Source: Neolewinella aurantiaca (GTDB taxonomy: Bacteria; Bacteroidota; Bacteroidia; Chitinophagales; Saprospiraceae). From it: a stretch of 64,000 nucleotides of DNA. How positions within the stretch are numbered: the first letter of the stretch is position 1; every line of letters starts with the position of its first letter. Of the stretch, positions 17,571-26,200 are shown one piece after another. Where the stretch lies: contig NZ_VOXD01000017.1 in NCBI RefSeq assembly GCF_008014675.1, positions 62,001 through 126,000 of the forward strand. Reading direction: 5' to 3'. Both the position numbers and the translations under genes were made by a program. The notes under the pieces were generated by a model. It did no database searches. It saw nothing but the letters and a program-made list of their open reading frames with translations, and was not told where the DNA came from.

Positions 17571-18716
17571 ATGCGATTCAAAATAAAATCTATTCTCAAA
17601 AAGACTGCTTATGTTCTGTTTGGCAGCGTCCTTATCGTTGTTCTGATAGCTGCTTTGTTTATGAACCTCAGTCCACAATTTGGAGGGTCAATGTCTGAAG
17701 CTGAGAGACAGGACCTCGAAAAACTGGCTCACTTTGAATCCGGCCACTTCCTGAACGAGGAAGTAATCGATATGAGCATCGACTTTCAGAGCATGGTGAG
17801 GATTCTAAAAGAGATGGTTACTTCCAGTCCTAATACAGCTCCGGCTAAAAATGTAGATGTCAGGCCCTTTGCTGTTGAACAAATAGGCAAAGACCTCCAT
17901 GGCAAAGCCAGGGTTACCTGGCTGGGCCATTCTTCGTTTTTGATCGAAATGGACGATCAGGTGATGCTGATTGATCCGATATTCGGCGACTACGCAGCAC
18001 CCCACAGCTTATTGGGACAGAAACGTTTTAACGAAGAGATGCCGTTTGACGTAACTGATCTGGAAACCCTCGATGCCATCGTTATTTCCCATGACCACTA
18101 TGATCATCTGGATTACGAGACGATAATTAAGGTAAAAGACAAAGTCAAAAGGGTAATTGCACCGCTAGGTGTTGGCAGACATTTCCGGGAGTGGGGCTTC
18201 GACGAGAGCACAATTAAGGAACTCGACTGGTGGGAAGAGACGCAACTCGGTCAACTCAAAATTTCTTTCACTCCCTCACGACACAGTTCAGGCCGGGGAA
18301 TCTCCGATCAGAACACAACGCTTTGGGGATCATGGTGCTTTTTAGGAGAGAACCAAAAATTGTATTTCAGCGGGGATGGCGGCTACGGGAAGCACTTTCA
18401 GCAGATCGGCGAAAAATATGGCCCTTTCGATTTCGCAATGATTGAATGTGGTCAGTACGATGAAAAGTGGGCGGGTGTACACATGATACCCGAAGAGAGC
18501 GTACAGGCCGGTATTGACGTTGGTGCCTCCGTCATCATGCCTATTCACTGGGGAGCATTCAGGCTGGCCAACCATACCTGGACAAGCCCGGTAGAGCGGT
18601 TCGTAAACGAAGCAAAAAAACTGGAGGCGGAAATTTGTACTCCTGAAATCGGAGAAGCCGTCATCATCAAATCAGAGAACTACCCCCAATCTTCCTGGTG
18701 GGAAAATTACAATTAA
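17571..18716 (+). CDS. Membrane-anchored metallo-beta-lactamase-fold hydrolase (NAPE-PLD/UlaG-like)
   Basis: 381 residues from ATG 17571, which begins a basic N-terminus and a single membrane segment (YVLFGSVLIVVLIAALFMNL); the open frame upstream is not needed. The hydrolase part has the hallmark zinc motif SHDHYDHLD, a preceding WLGHSSFLIE, and later FSGDGGYGKHF and PIHWGAF, typical of the beta-lactamase-like superfamily branch containing RomA, UlaG and NAPE-phospholipase D. The substrate is unknown. The next gene begins 6 bp after its stop codon, so the pair forms an operon. Confidence 0.88.
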   Translation: MRFKIKSILKKTAYVLFGSVLIVVLIAALFMNLSPQFGGSMSEAERQDLEKLAHFESGHFLNEEVIDMSIDFQSMVRILKEMVTSSPNTAPAKNVDVRPFAVEQIGKDLHGKARVTWLGHSSFLIEMDDQVMLIDPIFGDYAAPHSLLGQKRFNEEMPFDVTDLETLDAIVISHDHYDHLDYETIIKVKDKVKRVIAPLGVGRHFREWGFDESTIKELDWWEETQLGQLKISFTPSRHSSGRGISDQNTTLWGSWCFLGENQKLYFSGDGGYGKHFQQIGEKYGPFDFAMIECGQYDEKWAGVHMIPEESVQAGIDVGASVIMPIHWGAFRLANHTWTSPVERFVNEAKKLEAEICTPEIGEAVIIKSENYPQSSWWENYN

Positions 18717-18722
18717 CAATCT

Positions 18723-19397
18723 ATGAAAACTATCATCACAGGAGCAACAGGAATGGTTGGCAAAGGAGCTTTGCTGGAATGCATTGACGACTCAAGAGTA
18801 GAAGAGATCCTTCTAATTACCAGAAGCAGCGTAGGTGTCAGTCACCCTAAGGTAAAAGAGGTTCTCCACAAAGACTTTCGGGATTTTACTGGAATTGAAT
18901 CTCAATTCCATGGATACGACGCTTGCTTTCACTGCATGGGCGTATCATCGGCGGGAATGAGTGAGGAGCAATACACTGAAATCACTTACACTATGACTGA
19001 AGCTCTCGTCGCTACTCTACACAGCATCAATTCCGGGATGGTATTCATTTACGTCTCCGGAGACGGAACCGACGAAACGGAAACGTCAAGCACGATGTGG
19101 GCACGCGTCAAGGGTAAAACCGAGAACATGGTGTTAGACAGAGGATTTAAGGACGCGTATGCGTTCCGTCCCGGTGCAATCCTGCCAGAACGCGGCATTG
19201 AATCGGGTACCAGGCTCTACAACGCCATATACTTCATCACCCGCCCGTTGTTCCCTCTGATGAAACACATAAAGTCGGTTACTACAACTTCCAAATTGGG
19301 CAAGGCGATGATCAACGTCTACCACTACCCTCAAACTTTGAAACGTCCCAGGGGTGGTGACATCAATGAGATCGCGGAGGCTGACGCACCCCAGTAA
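18723..19397 (+). CDS. NAD(P)-binding Rossmann protein (NAD-dependent epimerase/dehydratase-like)
   Basis: A 224-residue atypical SDR-type protein with the N-terminal nucleotide motif GATGMVGKGAL. It lacks a clear YxxxK catalytic pair, having instead YVSGDGTDETE and WARVKGKTE, as in the YbjT/HTATIP2-like group of sensors or weak oxidoreductases. It is translated 6 bp after the metallo-hydrolase. A role as an NADP-sensing partner is inference. Confidence 0.8.
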   Translation: MKTIITGATGMVGKGALLECIDDSRVEEILLITRSSVGVSHPKVKEVLHKDFRDFTGIESQFHGYDACFHCMGVSSAGMSEEQYTEITYTMTEALVATLHSINSGMVFIYVSGDGTDETETSSTMWARVKGKTENMVLDRGFKDAYAFRPGAILPERGIESGTRLYNAIYFITRPLFPLMKHIKSVTTTSKLGKAMINVYHYPQTLKRPRGGDINEIAEADAPQ

Positions 19398-19402
19398 AGT
19401 TC

Positions 19403-19633
19403 TTAGTATTTATGCTGTGGCATATTGGTACTACCCTTCTTACGAAGCATAAACAGTACGACCACAAGAATGAGAATAACAGCCCCGATCCAAATGAAGG
19501 GCTGAGCGTACCACACCTCATTATCGGCGACATAGGTGGCGCCACGATTAGGGCTGTCAACGGGCTCCTGCCCCAGCAGGGCATTAGCTGAGAGGAATGC
19601 GGATAAGAGGAAAAAAGTGATTCGGTTGGTCAT
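19403..19633 (-). CDS. Small exported membrane protein
   Basis: 76 residues with an N-terminal signal peptide ending in ALLGQ and a C-terminal transmembrane helix (FIWIGAVILILVVVLFML) followed by a basic tail. No family is recognised. It is convergent with the NAD-binding protein, with 5 bp between stops. A similar size and environment to the DUF1328 gene 78 bp upstream suggests they could be co-transcribed. Confidence 0.6.
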   Translation of the reverse strand: MTNRITFFLLSAFLSANALLGQEPVDSPNRGATYVADNEVWYAQPFIWIGAVILILVVVLFMLRKKGSTNMPQHKY

Positions 19634-19711
19634 GATTTTTAGCTTTAGATGAACAAAGTCGTGCCCGGAACGAATACGGACACGACTTCAGTTAATATTT
19701 ATTATGTGTGT

Positions 19712-19876
19712 CTAGATCTTCCGCGTTGAACCGGTAACAACACTTATTACCAGAAGAATAAGGAAGATAAAGAACAGAACTTTTGCGATTGAGGCCATTC
19801 CACCTGCTATACCACCAAAGCCGAGTACACCGGCGATAAGGGCAACAACGAAGAATATAATAGCGTAACGTAACAT
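19712..19876 (-). CDS. DUF1328 family small membrane protein (YtjA-like)
   Basis: The minus strand from ATG 19876 encodes 54 residues beginning [20 protein letters not shown], followed by [16 protein letters not shown] and ending TGSTRKI. This is the two-helix DUF1328 pattern (glycine-rich turn between two membrane segments). The function is unknown; it is often seen near stress genes. The gap 19877-20137 holds no gene that I can see. Confidence 0.85.
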   Translation of the reverse strand: MLRYAIIFFVVALIAGVLGFGGIAGGMASIAKVLFFIFLILLVISVVTGSTRKI

Positions 19877-20137
19877 GCTGAAAAAATTTATGGTTAACTA
19901 ATGCACAAGCACGTGTTTATCAAATGCTTACACCTCTAAAACGCAGCCATATTTTCTGGTGTTCGGAGTCTCATCAAAATTTTGTTTCAACGGCTCCGCA
20001 TTTTCTTTCTTCTAATCCTACTCTGCGCACTCCGGCTTAGGTATAATTGGTTTTGCTCCGTTACTCTTGTTCCAACACCCCGGCGTGGCCAGTAAAGCGA
20101 CAGCCAACACCCACCGTGTGCCTTCTGTTACGAGAAT

Positions 20138-20737
20138 ATGACAACCCCAAATGACAACCTCTATTTTCAAAACGTACAGAGCCCTTTAATTCGCGAATGG
20201 TTTGCCGAAACCCTCGCCCGGTATCCTGAACTGCACAACCGACCGATTTACCTCCGTAAACTTTCCATGAAGCGCAGTACCATGCGTGCGCAACCAATCA
20301 TTAACTGGTCGTTTTTCCGGCGCGCCACGCGCCACTACCGGGTCGATTTCAGCGACCACCTCGACGTCACCAAGCATGTGATCGTACAAGACCTCCCCAA
20401 AGAGGTAGTTGTAGGTTGGTTCGCTCACGAACTCGGGCACATCATTGATTACCTCAACCGGCCGGTACTGGGTATGATCAGTTTCGGACTTGGTTACGCG
20501 CTTTGGTCGCGCTACATGCGCAAAGCCGAACGGATAGCAGATACCATTGCCGTAGAGCATGGTTTCGGAGACGAAGTCAGGGCGACCAAAGCCTATCTGC
20601 TTCAGCACGCTACCCTGCCTTTTAACTACAAGCGACGCCTGAACAAATATTACCTCTCGGCCGATGAGCTCGAAGGTCTTATCCTTGCCTGGGAGCAGGA
20701 GCAGAACATACCCGAAGTCGTAGACATCGAGGAGTGA
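20138..20737 (+). CDS. HExxH zinc metallopeptidase-like protein
   Basis: A 199-residue cytoplasmic-looking protein, with no signal peptide. It contains WFAHELGHIIDY, an HExxH zinc site. A downstream acidic residue in the segment RKAERIADTIAVEHGFG could be the third ligand, as in gluzincins, where the Glu lies in ExxAD-like context. The glycine/aromatic stretch LGMISFGLGYALWSRYM may be a membrane-facing helix. Its substrate is unknown. A peptidase is likely but unproven. Confidence 0.75.
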   Translation: MTTPNDNLYFQNVQSPLIREWFAETLARYPELHNRPIYLRKLSMKRSTMRAQPIINWSFFRRATRHYRVDFSDHLDVTKHVIVQDLPKEVVVGWFAHELGHIIDYLNRPVLGMISFGLGYALWSRYMRKAERIADTIAVEHGFGDEVRATKAYLLQHATLPFNYKRRLNKYYLSADELEGLILAWEQEQNIPEVVDIEE

Positions 20738-20782
20738 ACTCTCCCTTCATCCGGCTTCACGAAACAACCTTGCCTTACTGTA

Positions 20783-23002
20783 CTACCAGACCTGGAAAAC
20801 GCTGCCCAGTTTACCATCTGTGGATTTAACAAAATACATTCCCGGCGTCAACTCGGTCGTCGGCACGTGAACCGTGCGGCTGCTTGCCCGCAGCGCACCG
20901 ACCACCCTGCCGTGAACATCGACAATTCTTAGCTCCCGACCCTGCGGGTCGGTTGGCAGTTCGAGGGTTATCTCCTGCCCGCGGCGGGCAGGGTTGGGGT
21001 AGGTTTTCACCGGAACGGTTACTTCCTCTTCGTTGTATACAGCCGTTAGATTGTCGGCAAAGATGGTTTCCGCGAAGCTGAAAGCGTCTCCCCCCAGCGC
21101 CCGACCGATGATCCGGCCGGGTACATCGTCTGCCGGAGGGTGAATACCTCCCCAGATGCGGGAAAGAGAGGTTTGGTCCGAAGCATCGCGGTAAGTAGCC
21201 CACTGAAGAACAACATCCACACTCGGGCCCCGCTCAAACACCAGAAAGGAGTCTTTAGGAGCTACAAACTCTCCCATTCCGCCCGGAAAAAAGGCTGAAC
21301 CCGTAATTTCCTCCATAATGGTGGCAGCGGCGCTGCTGTAAGTCGAGTGGCCGGAGATGTAGCCGGCGAAGTTCGGCGTTACGAAATTGGGGCGCTGGTA
21401 GGGCATCCACAGGGCCGGGTTGATCCAGCCAACACCGGCTACGTCGGTTCGGGGATCATCGATGGCGTCGGGGCCAATCCAGGCCTTCACTTTGGTCAGG
21501 GCCAGGGTCGAGCTGTTTTGCAGCACGGCAGGATCATTGAGCCGCTCGATGTACCCCGGGTCATAACGCAGGCCGTAAAGTTGGTAGTTGGGGTCGCCGG
21601 GCTCCGAAGCCTGTCCGTTTTTAGCCATCCAGCGGATGGCGGTGATGGGGCGAGCGTAGTCGTATTTCCCCTTTATGCTCCAGGCAGCGATGGCTGCGTC
21701 GTGCATGGCTCCGCCCAGGGTCAGGTAGGCCTTCACGTCGTACTCCAGTTTACCCATCGGCTCGGTTCCTCCGAAGCTGTATTCGAATTCAGGATGGTCC
21801 ATAACTTTGTTCAGGATCGAGAACCAGTGTCCGGGCGGAGTTTCGCTTGCCGGGCCGTCGGCCCAGAACTCAGCTAAAACCCTTGTGTAATCTCCACGAG
21901 GCACGATATTAGGGGCGTAAGGCTCTCCCGTAGCCGGATTCAAGGGGTGGCCATCGGCACCAAAGGTGCCGCCTTCGTGTAGGCGGTAGAACGCGTCGTA
22001 GTCTTCAAAGTCCGTCGGGTAATCACCCTGAAAGTTGCCCCGGGCACCGGGGCTGATATCCCACATCACGCCATCGGTAGGATCCAGGTGGCTGCTCCAC
22101 TTCAGGACTAGCTCGAATCCCCAACGGTACATATCGAAGCTTTCCGGTTCGCCCGGGGTATACAGAGGCGGCGGTCCCGGATCGTAGTAGACCGGGTTGT
22201 TGCCCCGGATGGGGTTTTCGGGTGTAGGGTCTGTCCGTTGCTCTTCGGTAAGTGAAAAAGGAGTTACCTGCCCCCACTCTGCCCCGAGGAAAGGGAGCAA
22301 TGCGTTACCTAACACCTGCCCGGACTGATCGATGATGGTGCCGGGAAACTGCAGCGTTTGCCAGTGATTAGGGTCTGAAACGCTGAAAATAGAGAAAACA
22401 TTATTGAAATCCAGCGGGCGGTTTACCGGGTCGGGATACGTCCGGTTGGCATAGTTGAAGGCCTCGTTACTCCCATCCTGCAGTCCGAAAGCAATGATTT
22501 GCTCAGCAATGTAATTGCCCAGGTCTGCGGGGTTACCGTTCAGGTAGTCAGTCCCCGCGTACGTAGTGTCATAGCCCATCTCCAGCATGAGCGCGTTGAA
22601 GCGCGGCAGGGTTGTTTCGGCGTTCGGTGAAATGCTGTACCGGTGGTGCAATACGCGGTAAGCAGCGTAGCTGATGGCTTCGTTGCTCGCAGCGACGGGG
22701 TCGGCATAGTCATTGATCAGCCAGTGATCTACCGGCAGCGAATAGCCTGCCTGTACTGTGCCCATAAGTGCAGGAGAACCTTTCTTATTGACCAAAGCCC
22801 AGGCGTCGTACATCGCCGCCGAGGTGTGGTACAGGTTCCGGGCATGGACGACCGGGCGGGCGAAATCGTTGCGGATCGCTTCCAGCATTTCCTCGTTCCA
22901 TTGCCGGGCCACAGAGTGCTCCTGGGCGCGAACGCAGGTGCAAAGGGAAAGGACAAAAAGCAAGCTTAATAAAAGCCGGTATTTTTCTGAGCTAAAGTTC
23001 AT
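20783..23002 (-). CDS. Vanadium-dependent haloperoxidase/PAP2 protein with T9SS sorting domain
   Basis: 739 residues from ATG 23002; the longer frame to 23107 is less likely because this Met begins the signal peptide. The three vanadate/phosphate motifs of the PAP2 fold are present: KYDYARPITAIR, SGHSTYSS (around residue 550) and SRIWGGIHPPADD. The last 75 residues (TYPNPARRGQEI onwards, ending FVKSTDGKLGSVFQVW) form a type A T9SS C-terminal domain, so the enzyme is secreted through the outer membrane. Related enzymes oxidise halides with peroxide or act as phosphatases. The signal peptide end, LCTCVRAQ, is encoded by a copy of the dispersed repeat. Confidence 0.93.
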   Translation of the reverse strand: MNFSSEKYRLLLSLLFVLSLCTCVRAQEHSVARQWNEEMLEAIRNDFARPVVHARNLYHTSAAMYDAWALVNKKGSPALMGTVQAGYSLPVDHWLINDYADPVAASNEAISYAAYRVLHHRYSISPNAETTLPRFNALMLEMGYDTTYAGTDYLNGNPADLGNYIAEQIIAFGLQDGSNEAFNYANRTYPDPVNRPLDFNNVFSIFSVSDPNHWQTLQFPGTIIDQSGQVLGNALLPFLGAEWGQVTPFSLTEEQRTDPTPENPIRGNNPVYYDPGPPPLYTPGEPESFDMYRWGFELVLKWSSHLDPTDGVMWDISPGARGNFQGDYPTDFEDYDAFYRLHEGGTFGADGHPLNPATGEPYAPNIVPRGDYTRVLAEFWADGPASETPPGHWFSILNKVMDHPEFEYSFGGTEPMGKLEYDVKAYLTLGGAMHDAAIAAWSIKGKYDYARPITAIRWMAKNGQASEPGDPNYQLYGLRYDPGYIERLNDPAVLQNSSTLALTKVKAWIGPDAIDDPRTDVAGVGWINPALWMPYQRPNFVTPNFAGYISGHSTYSSAAATIMEEITGSAFFPGGMGEFVAPKDSFLVFERGPSVDVVLQWATYRDASDQTSLSRIWGGIHPPADDVPGRIIGRALGGDAFSFAETIFADNLTAVYNEEEVTVPVKTYPNPARRGQEITLELPTDPQGRELRIVDVHGRVVGALRASSRTVHVPTTELTPGMYFVKSTDGKLGSVFQVW
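22925..22943 (-). repeat. Dispersed repeat copy in the haloperoxidase signal peptide
   Basis: The minus strand reads TTGCACCTGCG-ttc-GCGCC, a perfect copy, in the sense orientation of the gene. It encodes the signal peptide C-region CTCVRA around the expected cleavage site. Confidence 0.9.
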
Positions 23003-23169
23003 TACGCTGTAATTTGGGATTCTGGCCGCAAGATACGAAGGGAAACGAGATGTCGTGTCACGACATTTGGTCCGCCAGGCGGTCATTCTCATTGAAAATA
23101 GTAGCATTTAAGCCCCTCCTATACCCTGCAACAATGGTTTCATCCGTATTTCTCCCCCTCAAACCTCCC

Positions 23170-23188
23170 TTGCACCTGCGGCCCCGCC
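23170..23188 (+). repeat. Dispersed repeat copy upstream of metH
   Basis: TTGCACCTGCG-gcc-CCGCC, one mismatch. It lies in the 272-bp divergent gap between the haloperoxidase and metH, pointing towards metH, and ends 86 bp before its ATG. Confidence 0.85.
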
Positions 23189-23245
23189 TGCCTTGCCTCC
23201 GTAAATAATGACGTAATCCCGGCATTCTCCGTCGGTTCAGCGGCC

Positions 23246-23253
23246 TATCTTTG
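23246..23253 (+). promoter_or_regulatory. metH -7 promoter element
   Basis: TATCTTTG fits the Bacteroidota -7 consensus TAnnTTTG and ends 21 bp before the chosen metH ATG. No clear TTTG is visible 19 bp upstream. Confidence 0.6.
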
Positions 23254-23274
23254 CGCGTCCTTAAATCAACGTTT

Positions 23275-26200
23275 ATGTCCGCTGCTTCTCTTCGCCAGAT
23301 TTTCTCCGAACGCATTCTTGTACTAGACGGTGCCATGGGTTCCCTCATTCAGGGCTACGGGCTGAAAGAAGAAGATTACCGGACGGGGTACTTTGAAGAT
23401 CACCCCAGTGACCTGAAGGGTAACCATGACCTGCTGGTTCTGACCCGCCCGGATGTGATCCGCGAAATCCATGAACTTTACCTGGAAGCCGGAGCCGATG
23501 TGATTGAGACCAATACGTTCTCCGGCACCACCATTGCCCAGGAAGACTACGGTACCGAGCACATCGTGTACGAGATGAACGTAGCCGCCGCGCGCGTTGC
23601 GCGCGAAGCTGCCGACAAATACACGGCCCGCAACCCGGCCAAGCCACGCTTCGTTGCCGGCGCCGTAGGACCAACCAACCGCACCCTTAGCATCAGCCCC
23701 GACGTGAACGACCCGGGCTACCGGGCCATCACCTTCACCCAACTGGCCGATGCGTATTACACCCAGATAAAAGGCCTTGCCGATGGTGGTTCTGACCTCA
23801 TCCTGATCGAAACTATTTTCGATACCCTCAACGCCAAAGCCGCCCTCTTTGCCCTCAACCGCGTCCGGGAGGAACTGGACCGCGAGCTGCCCGTGATGAT
23901 CTCGGGCACTATTACCGATGCCTCCGGCCGTACGCTATCCGGCCAGACCGTCGAAGCTTTCTACTACAGCATCGCGCATTCCAATCCACTCTGTGTTGGT
24001 CTCAACTGCGCCCTCGGGGCGCAGGAAATGCGGGTCCACCTCGCGGCACTCAGCAAAGTTGCCGAGTGCAACGTTCATGCTTACCCCAACGCCGGGCTCC
24101 CCAACGAAATGGGAGAATACGACCAGGACGCCGAAGAGATGCAGCAATACATCCGCGATTTCGCCGCCAGTGGCTTTGTGAATCTGATCGGAGGCTGCTG
24201 CGGAACGACACCAGATCACATCGGGGCCATGGCCAAAGCTATTGACGGAATGAAGCCCCGCGAAATTCCTACCCTACCGCCCTACTCTACCTATGCCGGG
24301 CTGGAACCTCTCGTGGTCAGACCCGAGACCAACTTCATCAACGTAGGGGAGCGGACCAACGTCACCGGTTCCCGGAAATTCAGCCGGCTCATCATGAACG
24401 GCAAGTACGACGAAGCCCTGGCCGTTGCCCTTCATCAGGTAGAAGGCGGCGCACAGGTGATCGATGTAAATATGGACGAGGGCCTGCTGGAATCAAAAGA
24501 AGCTATGGTAACCTTCCTGAACCTCGTAATGGCCGAGCCGGACATCGCCAAGCTCCCCATCATGATCGACTCCTCGAAGTGGGACGTCATCGAGGCTGGC
24601 CTGCAATGCGTACAGGGCAAGTGCATCGTCAACTCTATCTCGATGAAGGAAGGCGAGGAAGAATTTCTCCGCCAGGCAAAACTAGTAAAAGCTTACGGCG
24701 CCGCAGCCATCGTAATGGCCTTCGACGAAACAGGCCAGGCCGACACCGAAGACCGTAAAGTTGAAATATGCGCCCGGGCCTACAAGCTGCTGGTCGAGAA
24801 AGCTGACTTCAAACCACAGGACATCATCTTCGACCCCAACATTTTTGCCGTCGCCACCGGAATCGAAGAGCACAATAATTATGGCGTAGACTTCATCGAA
24901 GCGACGCGCAGAATCAAAGAACTTTGCCCCGGCGCCAAGATCAGCGGAGGAGTTTCAAACGTGAGTTTCTCCTTCCGGGGCAACAACGTCGTCCGCGAAG
25001 CGATGCACTCGGCTTTTCTGTACCATGCGATCAAAGCGGGTATGGATATGGGTATCGTCAACGCCGGCATGATCGAGGTCTATCAGGACATCCCCGAAGA
25101 TCTTCTTGTTCACGTCGAAGACGTCATCCTGAACCGTCGACCGGATGCGACCGAGCGCCTGACCGAGCTCGCTGAAGGTCTCAAGAACGTTGGTGGCCGC
25201 TCGGTCGTAAAAGACCTCGCCTGGCGGGAATCCACCGTTGAGGAACGCCTTAAGCACAGCCTCGTACGCGGCATTACCGAATTTATTACCGAAGACACCG
25301 AGGAAGCCCGCCTTAAATACCCCCGCCCGCTGCACGTAATCGAAGGCCCGTTGATGGACGGCATGAATGTGGTTGGTGACCTCTTCGGGTCCGGAAAAAT
25401 GTTCCTGCCTCAGGTAGTTAAATCCGCACGGGTAATGAAGGCCGCAGTAGCCTACCTGAATCCGTTTATTGAGGCGGAGAAGGCGGAAATATCAGCAAGG
25501 GAGGCCCTCGCTTCAACTTCCGACAACGGGGGTGCTCGCTCCGCTCGAAACCTCACCCCCGGCCCCTCTCCGAAGGAGAAGGGAGAATACGATGCTCGCT
25601 CCGCTCGTGAGCGGGTAGAGACGGTGGTTACTGACAATTACTGGCAGCTACCAGAAAAGACCGCAGGAAAGGTCTTGGAATACGCCCGGGCAATGAGAAA
25701 AACAGCTACTAAAGCCGAGCAAATTCTCTGGGATGCTCTTCGCGACCGCAAACAGGAAGAAAAATTTGTTCGTCAGAAGCCGATGGGGCTAAGCATTCCT
25801 GATTTTGTCTGCCTAAACAAACGCCTTATTATTGAGGTAGACGGAGGATACCACGACCGACCTGAAATGCTGCTGGCAGATGCTGAGCGCGATCAAAAAT
25901 TTGCTGACGCCGGCTACCTCATCCTGCGTTTTAAGAACAGCGAAGTAGAGACCAATCTGGATGCAGTGTTGGACCAGATTAAAGCAGAACTTCTTGCTTT
26001 ACCCGACCGTCCTTATCCCTACCCGACAGAAGCAATCTCGGTCCAAAATCCTGATCAAACTCCCCTCTCCCCCGGAGAGGGGCTGGGGGTGAGGTTACGA
26101 GCGGAGCGAGCATCCACGTCTCCCCTATCCCCCAAAGAAGAGTCTGATGTAAAGCTACAAGCGGAGCGAGTTACCTCACCCGCCCCCGAAGAGAGCATTG

